Program-made: the position numbers and the translations under genes | Shown here: piece by piece, positions 7,913 to 15,542 of the stretch | Numbering within the stretch: position 1 is the first letter of the stretch | How the letters are laid out: every line of letters begins with the position of its first letter | The notes under the pieces: generated by a model | Database searches by the model: none | Seen by the model: the letters and a program-made list of their open reading frames with translations, nothing else | Told to the model about the DNA's origin: nothing | Source of the DNA: Nonomuraea deserti | GTDB taxonomy: Bacteria > Actinomycetota > Actinomycetes > Streptosporangiales > Streptosporangiaceae | Length of the DNA: 36,110 nucleotides | Direction of reading: 5' to 3' | Assembly: GCF_004348685.1 (NCBI RefSeq) | Contig: NZ_SMKO01000093.1 | Location: forward strand, 1-36,110

Positions 7913-9877
7913 GTGTCAGCCGAGCTACGCATCACCCTCGCCGGAGCCGAGCGTGTGGTCGCGGCCGGCACGACGGCCGGGCAGGCCCTCGGGGCCGATG
8001 GCCGCACGGTCATCGCGGCCAGGGTCAACGGCGAGGCGCGCGACCTGGCCCACCCGCTGGAGCAGGGCGACGTGGTCGAGCCGATCGAGATCTCCAGCGA
8101 GGAGGGCCGGGCGATCGTCCGCCACTCCACCGCCCACGTCATGGCCCAGGCCGTGCAGGAGCTCTTCCCCGAGGCCAAGCTGGGCATCGGCCCGCCCGTC
8201 GACAACGGCTTCTACTACGACTTCGACGTCGAGCAGGCGTTCCACCCCGACGATCTCAAGCGCATCGAGAAGCGCATGCGCGAGATCGTCAAGCAGGGGC
8301 AGCTGTTCTCCCGCCGGGCCGTCTCCGACGACGAGGCACGCGAGGAGCTCGCGGGTGAGCCGTACAAACTGGAGCTGATCGGGCTCAAGGGCGGGGCCGA
8401 GGACGAAGAGTCGGTCGAGGTGGGAGCGGGGCAGCTCACCATCTACGACAACCTCGACCCCAAGACCGGCGAGCCGGCCTGGAAAGACCTGTGCCGCGGC
8501 CCCCACGTGCCGTCCACCCGGTCGATCCCCGCGTTCAAGCTCATGCGCTCCGGCGGCGCCTACTGGCGGGGCAGCGAGAAGAACCCGCAGCTCCAGCGCA
8601 TCTACGGCACCGCGTGGGAGTCGCGCGACAAGCAGGACGACTACCTCAAGCTGCTGGAGGAGGCCGAGAAGCGCGACCACCGCAAGCTCGGCGCCGAGCT
8701 CGACCTGTTCAGCTTCCCGCCAGAGCTGGGCAGCGGGCTGCCAATCTTCCATCCCAAGGGCGGGATCATCCGCAAGGAGATGGAAGACTACATGCGCCGG
8801 CGGCAGGGCGAGGCGGGCTACGAGTTCGTCAACACCCCGCACATCACCAAGTCGACGCTGTTCGAGACCTCCGGTCACCTGCCGTGGTATGCCGACGACA
8901 TGTTCCCGCCCTTCGAGCTGGAGGGCATCGACTACCGCGTCAAGCCGATGAACTGCCCGATGCACAACCTGATCTTCCGGGCGCGCGGGCGCTCCTACCG
9001 CGAGCTGCCGCTGCGGCTGTGCGAGTTCGGCTCGGTCTACCGCTACGAGAAGTCGGGCGTGGTCCACGGCCTGACCCGGGTGCGCGGCATGACGCAGGAC
9101 GACTCCCACATCTACTGCACCCGCGAGCAGATGGTCGGCGAGATCAAGAGCCTGCTCACCTTCGTGCTCAGCGTGCTGCGCGACTTCGGCCTGTCGGAGT
9201 TCTACCTGGAGCTGTCCACCCGCGACGAGTCCGACAAGTTCATCGGCGACCCCGCCGACTGGGACGAGGCGACCGAGGCGCTGCGCCAGACGGCCGAGGA
9301 GTCGGGCCTCGAACTGGTCGACGACCCGGGCGGCGCGGCCTTCTACGGCCCGAAGATCTCGGTACAGGCCAAGGACGCGATCGGCCGCACCTGGCAGCTG
9401 TCCACCATCCAGCTCGACCTCAACCAGCCCAAGCGCTTCGAGCTCGAATACCAGGCCGCCGACGGCAGCCGCCAGACGCCCGTCATGATCCACCGGGCGC
9501 TGTTCGGCTCGATCGAACGTTTCCTCGGCGTCCTCACCGAGCACTACGCCGGCGCGTTCCCGCCCTGGCTGGCCCCGGTCCAGGTGGCCGGCATCCCGAT
9601 CGCCGACGCCCACGTGCCCTACCTCCAGGACGTCGCCAAGCGGCTGAAGGAGCGGGGCATCAGGGTCGAGGTCGACGCGTCCGACGACCGCATGCAGAAG
9701 AAGATCCGCAACGCGCAGAAGGCCAAGGTCCCCTACATGCTGCTGGCCGGCGACGACGACATCGCCAACGGCGCGGTGTCGTTCCGCTTCCGCAGTGGCG
9801 AGCAGAAGAACGGCGTCCCCATCGACGAGGCGATCGCCGAGATCGTCAACGCCGTGGAGCGCCGGGTCCAGGTCTGA
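7913..9877 (+). CDS. thrS: Threonyl-tRNA synthetase
   Basis: This enzyme charges tRNA-Thr with threonine in the cytoplasm. The 654-residue protein has an N-terminal TGS domain (about 1-60), the editing domain with HSTAH (His71, His75), a class II catalytic core and an anticodon-binding domain (about 545-650). The catalytic zinc ligands are identifiable as Cys348 (MNCPMH), His399 (DDSHIY) and His527 (IHRALFG), equivalent to E. coli Cys334, His385 and His511. Motif 2 appears as TRVRGMTQDDSH. The GTG at 7913 has GAGGAG 5 bp upstream. It opens the conserved actinobacterial block thrS-HIT-pgsA. No key residue is missing. Confidence 0.97.
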   Translation: MSAELRITLAGAERVVAAGTTAGQALGADGRTVIAARVNGEARDLAHPLEQGDVVEPIEISSEEGRAIVRHSTAHVMAQAVQELFPEAKLGIGPPVDNGFYYDFDVEQAFHPDDLKRIEKRMREIVKQGQLFSRRAVSDDEAREELAGEPYKLELIGLKGGAEDEESVEVGAGQLTIYDNLDPKTGEPAWKDLCRGPHVPSTRSIPAFKLMRSGGAYWRGSEKNPQLQRIYGTAWESRDKQDDYLKLLEEAEKRDHRKLGAELDLFSFPPELGSGLPIFHPKGGIIRKEMEDYMRRRQGEAGYEFVNTPHITKSTLFETSGHLPWYADDMFPPFELEGIDYRVKPMNCPMHNLIFRARGRSYRELPLRLCEFGSVYRYEKSGVVHGLTRVRGMTQDDSHIYCTREQMVGEIKSLLTFVLSVLRDFGLSEFYLELSTRDESDKFIGDPADWDEATEALRQTAEESGLELVDDPGGAAFYGPKISVQAKDAIGRTWQLSTIQLDLNQPKRFELEYQAADGSRQTPVMIHRALFGSIERFLGVLTEHYAGAFPPWLAPVQVAGIPIADAHVPYLQDVAKRLKERGIRVEVDASDDRMQKKIRNAQKAKVPYMLLAGDDDIANGAVSFRFRSGEQKNGVPIDEAIAEIVNAVERRVQV

Positions 9878-9889
9878 CCCCGCACGCGT

Positions 9890-9925
9890 GGTGAGGCGGC
9901 CCTCACACCCGGGCACCGCCTCACC
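9890..9925 (+). terminator. Hairpin terminator downstream of thrS
   Basis: GGTGAGGCGG (9890-9899) and its perfect complement CCGCCTCACC (9916-9925) flank a 16-nt loop, 13 bp after the thrS stop. There is no T-tract. It is the likely end of the thrS transcript before the oppositely oriented deacetylase gene. Confidence 0.6.
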
Positions 9926-10094
9926 GCCGTCCCCAACCGCGCCCTGCTGACCACGCCTCGCTGACCTCGCCCGGTTGGTCGCGCCACGGGCCGGCGTGTC
10001 CACCGTGGCGGCAAGGGCCGGGGGCACGGAGCCGGCGTGTCCGGTGACAGGGGCAGGGTGCGGAGTCGGCGCGGAGCGAGTGGGGCCGGCGGGG

Positions 10095-10816
10095 TCAGCG
10101 GAGGAAGAGGCGGAAGGAGACGGCGGGGCGGCCGCCGAAGCGTTCGGCCGTCTCTGTGGCGAAGCCCTCGATCAGGTTGCGGGCGTAGGTCTCCGGATCT
10201 TCGGTGGTGAGGGCCTCGATGTAGGCGCGGTGCTCGATGAGCGAGCGCACGCCGCGTTCCAGGCCGGACGTGACGTCCACGGCGTGGGTGGGGAGGCGGA
10301 TCCGGCCACCGCGACCCAGCGGACGCCGTCCCACGGCTCAGCCTCCGTGTCAGGAAAAATCCACCGATTTCCGGCGTCACCGGCCGCGTCGAGCACGGCC
10401 CGGCCCACCGCACGATGATCGGGCGTGTTCCAGTACGTGCCGTTCCAGGTGTCGTCCGGGTTCAGCGTGACCACGAGCTCCGGACGGTGCCTGCGGATGG
10501 CGGCGGCCAGATCCTTCCTGAGCGCGGTCCCGTACTCGATCACCCCGTCGGCGTGGCCGAGGAACTCCACGCTGGTCACGCCGACGACGGCCGCGCTGGC
10601 CCGCTGCTCACGCTCGCGCACGACGGCGGACTTCGCGGGTTCGAGCGTGTCGATGCCCGCCTCGCCCTTCGTGGCGAGCACGTAGGAGACTTCGCGGCCC
10701 GCGTCGGTCCAGGTCGCCACGGCCGACGCGCAGCCGTACTCCAGGTCGTCGGGGTGGGCCACGATGGCGAGGGCCCGCTGCCAGTCTTCGGGCATGGGTT
10801 CGAGCTGAGAGGTCAT
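10095..10816 (-). pseudogene. PIG-L/LmbE-family deacetylase gene with a single frameshift
   Basis: The family (MshB, Mca, GlcNAc-PI deacetylases) hydrolyses N-acetyl groups with zinc. The N-terminal part shows the AHPDDLEYG metal motif, ATKGEAGID, and TPDHRAVGRAV, all normal for the family. At about 10290-10293 the frame breaks: the upstream frame runs on into unrelated Ser/Pro-rich sequence, while the true C-terminal part (PTHAVDVTSGLERGVRSLIE through FRLFLR) continues in another frame down to 10095. Adding one G (plus strand) to the GGGG run at 10290-10293 restores a single open frame of about 240 residues. It is either a real inactivation or a homopolymer sequencing error; the intact coding bias of the C-terminal part favours error or very recent loss. 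The start is ATG 10816 or 10825. The gene faces thrS. Confidence 0.8.
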
Positions 10817-10936
10817 GGGTGCCATCCTGGCAGGCCTTCCGGCGGCTCGCGCGGGGAAGGACCGCCCGTTTCTGGCCCGCGCCCGCGGGCGGTGCCTGGG
10901 CTCGTACCGGAGGAACACCCTGATTGCCCGTGGTCC

Positions 10937-10942
10937 TATGCT
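10937..10942 (+). promoter_or_regulatory. Candidate -10 box for leaderless HIT gene (TATGCT)
   Basis: TATGCT lies exactly 7 nt before the ATG at 10950, and there is no Shine-Dalgarno sequence before that ATG. This is the spacing expected when transcription starts on the A of the start codon (leaderless mRNA). The -35 region is not recognisable. Confidence 0.45.
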
Positions 10943-10949
10943 GCTAGGT

Positions 10950-11480
10950 ATGCACGATCAGGCAGGGGCAGGGGATCCGGACAACTTCGAGCGTCTGTGG
11001 ACCCCGCATCGCATGGCCTACATCAAGGGCGAGAACAAACCGACGGGCACCGGCCCCGGCGACGGGTGCCCGTTCGACGCGATCCCCAAGATGAGCGACG
11101 AGGAGGGCCTGATCGTCGCCAGGGGTGACACCGTCTACGCGGTGCTCAACCTCTATCCGTACAACTCGGGGCACCTGATGGTGGTGCCCTACCGCCACGT
11201 GGCCGACTACGCGGAGCTGCAGCCTGCCGAGCTGGTGGAGCTGGGGCAGTTCACCCAGAAGTCGCTGGGGGCGCTGCGCAAGGCCAGCGGCGCTCAGGGC
11301 TTCAACGTCGGCATGAACCTCGGCCAGGTCGCCGGCGCCGGCATCGCCGCGCACCTGCACCAGCACGTGGTGCCCCGGTGGGGCGGTGACACGAACTTCA
11401 TGCCGGTCGTCGGCCAGACCAAGGTCCTCCCGCAGCTGTTGCGCGACACGCGGCAGTTGCTCGCCGACGCCTGGGACTGA
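10950..11480 (+). CDS. HIT-family Ap4A phosphorylase-like protein
   Basis: This 176-residue protein shows the histidine-triad motif HLHQHVV (His135, His137, His139) within AAHLHQHVVPRWGGD, plus LNLYPYNSGHLMVVPYRH and GFNVGMNLG. The sequence and position match mycobacterial Rv2613c, a diadenosine tetraphosphate phosphorylase encoded between thrS and pgsA; the enzymatic assignment is by that resemblance. It would cleave Ap4A, a by-product of aminoacyl-tRNA synthetases, which fits its place after thrS. I prefer the ATG at 10950 (MHDQAG) over the ATG at 10938, because a -10-like TATGCT sits 7 nt upstream and no RBS is seen. Here it is separated from thrS by the broken deacetylase gene, and from pgsA by three minus-strand genes. 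Confidence 0.9.
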   Translation: MHDQAGAGDPDNFERLWTPHRMAYIKGENKPTGTGPGDGCPFDAIPKMSDEEGLIVARGDTVYAVLNLYPYNSGHLMVVPYRHVADYAELQPAELVELGQFTQKSLGALRKASGAQGFNVGMNLGQVAGAGIAAHLHQHVVPRWGGDTNFMPVVGQTKVLPQLLRDTRQLLADAWD

Positions 11481-11499
11481 GCCGGCCCGGGCCCACGGC

Positions 11500-13572
11500 T
11501 CACCTTCGCGCGCTCGCCAGCTCTCCCAGAGCGCCTCCGGCGGACGCGGGCGGGCGTAGCACGCCGATGCCGGTGGCCAGCAGCAGCGGCACGGCCAGCG
11601 CCAGCGCCATGGACAGCACGGCAGCACCGGAGTCGTTGACGAGCATGCCGAGCACGCCGCTGACGAGCGTGCCGATCAGCCCGGCGCGCAGGGCGGGGGA
11701 GTGCTCGAACGCGGCCGGCACCACGCCGGCCGAGGCCTGCTCGGGCCGCAGGATCGCGTAGACGAGGAAGGCGACGGCCGCGATCACGATCGGCATGAGG
11801 TTGGGGCTGAGCAGGGTGGCCAGCATGGCCTGCAGCTTGCGGAAGATGACGTCGAACGCCTCGCCGGTCAGCACCTGGCCGACGAACCTGCCCAGATGCG
11901 TCTGCTGATCCGGCGGCCGCAGGTAGTTGAGCCAGGCGAACGTCATCACGATCACCCCGCCCGCCACGCAGAACACGCCCAGCTTCACCAGCGAGACGCG
12001 CTTGCCCGCCAGGACGAGGGCGGTCACCGCGATGCCCGGCACGAACGCGATCACGCCGCCGAAGTCGCTGCCCATGCCCGAGCCGCCGAGCACCATCGCG
12101 AACGTGCCGAGCACCACGATCGCGGCCACGCCCGCCCGGCCCGGCCAGCGGTGCGCGATGACCGTGGCGGTCAGCAGCGTGCCGGTCGCCAGCAGCGCGA
12201 ACGGGATGTTGCCGAGCCCGTAGTAGCGGGCGCCGACGTCGGCGCTGTAGCCCATGACGCTGTTGACCTGCAGGGTCGTGCCGGTCAGCAGGTCGCCGAC
12301 GAGCGTCAGGGCCGTGGCGCCGGCCACGACCGCGAGCGGGCCGAGCGGCGCGCGCCGCCACGGCCCCGCGAACGCCAGCGCGGTGATGGCCGCCGTCCAC
12401 CCGAGCACGCCGGCGATCATCTGCGGCACACTCGACCACGGCAGCAGGTTGACCAGGAAGCTGGCGGCGGGCACGGCGGCCAGGGCGGCGCCCGCGACGC
12501 GTACGGGGACGAGGCCCTTGCGGCGGCGCAGCAGCAGGAACGCGATCAGGTAGAACAGCACCTGCAGGACCGCCATGACCGTGAAGTAGACGCCCTTCAC
12601 CGAGCGGACGGCCTGCGCGTCGGCGTCGGCGTCACGCAGCCGGTCGACCGTCGCACCCTGGTCGCCGACCTGCAGCGGACCGCCCACGACCGTGGCCGGC
12701 ACCGGCACGCCCAACTTGGTCAGCACGGTGGCGGTCAGGTCGGGCGTGATCGAGAGGTCCTCGCGGCGCGTGGAGGTCGCGCCGAGCAGGTGGCCCGCCG
12801 CGCCGGGCTCGCGCAGCGCGGTCACCCGCAGGTGCGGCACGGAGCCGTGGTCGGACAGCCCCGCGAGCACCACCGTGGTGTCCGCGGGCAGGACCGACAG
12901 CAGCGCGCCCGCCTTGGCGTCGGCCAGGCGCAGCGCGTCGCGGCGCTCGGCGGCGCTGAGCTGGTCGGGCACCCTGGGCAGCCGGCCGCTCGTGAGGTAG
13001 GGGAGGACGAGGTCGTCCACGTCCATGGCGATCATCCGGCACTTCTCCAGGTCGGTGGTCTTCACCTGGAGCGGCGAGGAGTGGTAGTGCTGCACGGCGC
13101 CCTGCCGGTCGGCCAGCCCCAGGGCCGCGCCCGGGCCGATGGCGACCGAGCACTGGCCGGCGGCCTTGAGCGACTCGCCCAGGACGCCCGCGTTGCGCTG
13201 GCCGGCCACGTCGATGAGGTAGCGGTAATGGGGGATGGCGGCGCCCGCGCCCTGCGGCTCGGGCGTGGGAGGCGCGCCGCAGCGGTAGCCGACGGCCGAC
13301 CTGGTGCCCGCCGACACGGTCAGCCACGCGTCGTAGGGGCAGGTCACGGTGCCGACCGTGCGGATCGACATGGACCCGATCGCGCTAGCCCCGGCCAGCT
13401 CCCACAGGTTGGGGGTGTCGGCCTGGGTGAGGTCGTTCCAGTGCAGGCCGGACACGCCGATGAGGGCCACCCGGCCGGTGCCGTCGTCGGCCCGCGCCGC
13501 CCCGGTGAACAGACCCAGCCCGGCCAGCACCTGAACGGCCAGCACGGCCAGCACCACTAGCGCGCGCCTCAC
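11500..13572 (-). CDS. Polytopic membrane protein with extracytoplasmic alkaline-phosphatase-like domain
   Basis: This is a 690-residue protein of unknown function. It has an N-terminal signal sequence (hydrophobic core, predicted cleavage after AARA at about residue 28), then an extracytoplasmic region of about 300 residues that recalls the alkaline phosphatase superfamily: VALIGVSGLHW at its start, a TCPYDAWLT stretch where the nucleophile would be, and a metal-site-like LSDHG (about 239-243). The C-terminal half has about 9-10 membrane segments carrying polar motifs RYYGLGN (449-455), GSDFGG (501-506) and NDSG (646-649). The GTG at 13572 is supported by GGGAGG 7 bp upstream and immediately precedes the signal peptide; a GTG at 13605 is less likely. 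It converges on the HIT gene with only a 19-bp gap. A role in envelope polymer metabolism is possible. Confidence 0.72.
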   Translation of the reverse strand: MRRALVVLAVLAVQVLAGLGLFTGAARADDGTGRVALIGVSGLHWNDLTQADTPNLWELAGASAIGSMSIRTVGTVTCPYDAWLTVSAGTRSAVGYRCGAPPTPEPQGAGAAIPHYRYLIDVAGQRNAGVLGESLKAAGQCSVAIGPGAALGLADRQGAVQHYHSSPLQVKTTDLEKCRMIAMDVDDLVLPYLTSGRLPRVPDQLSAAERRDALRLADAKAGALLSVLPADTTVVLAGLSDHGSVPHLRVTALREPGAAGHLLGATSTRREDLSITPDLTATVLTKLGVPVPATVVGGPLQVGDQGATVDRLRDADADAQAVRSVKGVYFTVMAVLQVLFYLIAFLLLRRRKGLVPVRVAGAALAAVPAASFLVNLLPWSSVPQMIAGVLGWTAAITALAFAGPWRRAPLGPLAVVAGATALTLVGDLLTGTTLQVNSVMGYSADVGARYYGLGNIPFALLATGTLLTATVIAHRWPGRAGVAAIVVLGTFAMVLGGSGMGSDFGGVIAFVPGIAVTALVLAGKRVSLVKLGVFCVAGGVIVMTFAWLNYLRPPDQQTHLGRFVGQVLTGEAFDVIFRKLQAMLATLLSPNLMPIVIAAVAFLVYAILRPEQASAGVVPAAFEHSPALRAGLIGTLVSGVLGMLVNDSGAAVLSMALALAVPLLLATGIGVLRPPASAGGALGELASARR

Positions 13573-13800
13573 CCGAGAACCTCCCGTGGTCGATTTCCGT
13601 GGCACGGCGGAGTCAGCTCACGTTCCGGCGCCACCGGACCCGACTACCCTCTCACGCGGCGGGTGTGCTCGGTGCGATCCCGGCCGCCCGCGCGGCCGTC
13701 GCGGCCCCCTTCTCTCATCCCGCGCCCTGGCCTCCCGCCACCGGGTGTGATGCTCCCCCTTCCCCTTCCCCGTTCGGGCGCGAACTCCCACGTCATGCGC

Positions 13801-13834
13801 GAGGACCCGCCGCGGTGCCGTGCGGCGGGTCCTC
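13801..13834 (-). terminator. Hairpin terminator downstream of the GHL10 gene
   Basis: GAGGACCCGCCGC (13801-13813) and GCGGCGGGTCCTC (13822-13834) form a perfect 13-bp stem with an 8-nt loop, 26 bp past the stop of the minus-strand glycosidase gene. It separates this gene from the membrane phosphatase-like gene further along the same strand. The rest of the 287-bp gap (13573-13859) shows no convincing gene. Confidence 0.75.
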
Positions 13835-13859
13835 ATGCGATGCGTACGGGGAACGGGCG

Positions 13860-15410
13860 TCAGCCGGCCTTCACCTTGACGGCCTCGCTCTCGTGGTAGA
13901 GCCGGTCGAGCGAGGTGACCAGGTAGGTGCCCTCCTTCGCCGCGTACGACGGTTGCGAGACGACGGCGACGAGGTCGCGGGCGTCGGTGGTGCGGCAGTC
14001 CTTGCCCGACTTCGGCACCCGGTAGACGGCGTACGCGCGGGCGCCCTCGGAAGGCGTCCATGACAGCGTGCCGCCGGAGGCGCGGGCGCCGGCGGGCGGC
14101 GCGGGAGCCTGGCCGCCGCGCTCCTTCATCAGGGGCGGCAGCGCCGGGTGGCCATAGCGGGACTTGGCCAGGCGGTCGACCGAGCCCAGCGGGTCGCTCA
14201 GCAACTGCTTGGCGCTGAAGTAGACCGAGCCGTCGACCTGCTTGAGCTTGCGGTTGACGCCCACCTGCGCGGCCAGCTCGCCCGGCTTCCTCCAGGCCTT
14301 GTCGTCGGCGGCGCCGACGCGGTAGAGGCCGTGACCGATGTAGAGCTGCACGTCGGTGCCCTTGACCTCGCGGGCCCACCAGCGCGCGAGCGTGTTGTAG
14401 TCGGCCAGCCGGTGCCCGCGGGGCCAGTAGAGCTGCGGCAGCACGTAGTCGACCGTGCCGGACTTGATCCAGGCGCGCGCGTCGGCGTAGATCGAGTCGT
14501 ACGCCGACATGCCCGACGTCTTGGAGCCGCTCGGGTCGTTGGACGTGTTACGCCAGATGCCGAACGGGCTGATGCCGAACTTCACGTGGTTCTTCGCGTC
14601 GTGGACGGCCTTGTCGACCTCGGCGACCAGGGTGTTGACGTTGTCGCGCCGCCAATCGGCCAGCTTCTTCCCCTTGCCGTGCTTCTTGAAGGCCGCGCCG
14701 TCGTCGAACTTCGCGCCCGCCACCGGGTAGGGGTAGAAGTAGTCGTCGAAGTGCACGCCGTCGACGTCGTAGCGGTTGACCACGTCGGTGATGACCTTGG
14801 TCACGTGGTGGCGCACGGCGGGCATCCCGGGGTTGTAGTAGAGGCGGCCGCCGTATTTCACGGTCCAGCCCGGGTGCTTGCGCGCGGGGTGGCCGGCGGG
14901 CAGCTTGGCGGTGCTGTCGCCGTAGGAGGCGCGGTAGGGGTTGAACCAGGCGTGGAACTCCATGCCGCGTTTGTGCGCCTCGTCGATGAGGAAGGGCAGC
15001 GGGTCCCAGCCGGGGTCCTTGCCCGCCGTGCCGGTGAGATATTGCGACCACGGCTCGAGCGACGACTTGTAGAGCGCGTCGGAGGCGGGCCTGACCTGGA
15101 CGAAGACGGCGTTGAGGTGGCGCTGGGCGGCGCTGTCCAGGATCTTCACGTATTCGGCCCGCTGCTTGGCGGGGCTCAGCCCGGTCTTGGAGGGCCAGTC
15201 GATGTTCTGGGTCGTGGCGATCCACACCCCGCGCAGCTCGCGCTTGGGAAAGCGGGCGTCGGCCTTGCATGCCGCGGCGGGGGCGGCGATGGCCGTCTTC
15301 TTCTTGCTCGCTGCGGGGCTCTCTCCGGCTCCGGGGCCGAACACGTAGGCGGCGGCCGTGGTGGCGACGGCGAGCGTGGCAGCGGCTAGGAGTGGGCGTC
15401 CAGTTCGCAT
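13860..15410 (-). CDS. Secreted GHL10-type glycosyl hydrolase-like protein with C-terminal Fn3-like domain
   Basis: This 516-residue protein belongs to the family formerly called DUF187/GHL10 (YngK-like). A signal-type N-terminus (MRTGRPLLAAATLAVATT) is followed by a Lys/Ala linker, then a TIM-barrel-like domain from about 57 to 400: RGVWIATTQNIDWPS, FVQVRPASDALYKSSLEPWS, FHAWFNPYRA, DGVHFDDYFYPYP (217-229) and YVLPQLYWP. The acidic FDDYFYP cluster is the likely active site. The last 90 residues resemble a fibronectin-III-like module. Members are linked to cell-surface polysaccharide or peptidoglycan turnover, but the substrate here is unknown. The ATG at 15410 starts the signal peptide. It has its own promoter-like sequence and terminator. 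Confidence 0.85.
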   Translation of the reverse strand: MRTGRPLLAAATLAVATTAAAYVFGPGAGESPAASKKKTAIAAPAAACKADARFPKRELRGVWIATTQNIDWPSKTGLSPAKQRAEYVKILDSAAQRHLNAVFVQVRPASDALYKSSLEPWSQYLTGTAGKDPGWDPLPFLIDEAHKRGMEFHAWFNPYRASYGDSTAKLPAGHPARKHPGWTVKYGGRLYYNPGMPAVRHHVTKVITDVVNRYDVDGVHFDDYFYPYPVAGAKFDDGAAFKKHGKGKKLADWRRDNVNTLVAEVDKAVHDAKNHVKFGISPFGIWRNTSNDPSGSKTSGMSAYDSIYADARAWIKSGTVDYVLPQLYWPRGHRLADYNTLARWWAREVKGTDVQLYIGHGLYRVGAADDKAWRKPGELAAQVGVNRKLKQVDGSVYFSAKQLLSDPLGSVDRLAKSRYGHPALPPLMKERGGQAPAPPAGARASGGTLSWTPSEGARAYAVYRVPKSGKDCRTTDARDLVAVVSQPSYAAKEGTYLVTSLDRLYHESEAVKVKAG

Positions 15411-15412
15411 AG

Positions 15413-15429
15413 TGCCACCCAGTGTGGCA
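15413..15429. promoter_or_regulatory. Dyad over the 5' leader of the GHL10 gene
   Basis: TGCCAC-CCAGT-GTGGCA is a perfect 6-bp-arm inverted repeat immediately upstream of the minus-strand ATG at 15410 and includes the GGGTGG that would act as ribosome binding site. It could be an operator or a hairpin that hides the RBS. Confidence 0.4.
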
Positions 15430-15461
15430 GTTGCCCTGACATGCTCGGGACCAAAAAAAGA

Positions 15462-15490
15462 AATGTACTCGTGATGCTTCTGTGATTAAA
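15462..15490 (-). promoter_or_regulatory. Candidate promoter of the GHL10 gene
   Basis: Read on the minus strand, TTTAAT (15490-15485) and TACATT (15467-15462) are separated by 17 bp, in an unusually AT-rich patch for this genome. A run of seven A/T pairs (15453-15459) follows. The site lies downstream of the EF-G-like gene's terminator, as expected for an independent promoter. Confidence 0.45.
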
Positions 15491-15500
15491 GGGCAGGCTG

Positions 15501-15528
15501 GGCCGGAAGGGACGAATCCCTCCCGGCC
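15501..15528 (-). terminator. Hairpin terminator of the EF-G-like gene
   Basis: GGCCGG-A-AGGGA, loop CGAA, TCCCT-C-CCGGCC: an 11-bp stem with one A/C mismatch and a tetraloop, 15 bp past the stop of the minus-strand EF-G-like gene. Confidence 0.65.
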
Positions 15529-15542
15529 GGCCCGTCGGTCCC

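Noticed and set aside
7925..10027. 700-codon open frame antisense to thrS
   Set aside because: Same shadow effect; thrS on the plus strand is complete with all catalytic residues.
10260..10300. Programmed ribosomal frameshift in the deacetylase gene
   Set aside because: The G4 run is not a classical slippery heptamer, there is no clear stimulatory structure, and this family is not known to use frameshifting. A mutation or sequencing error is simpler.
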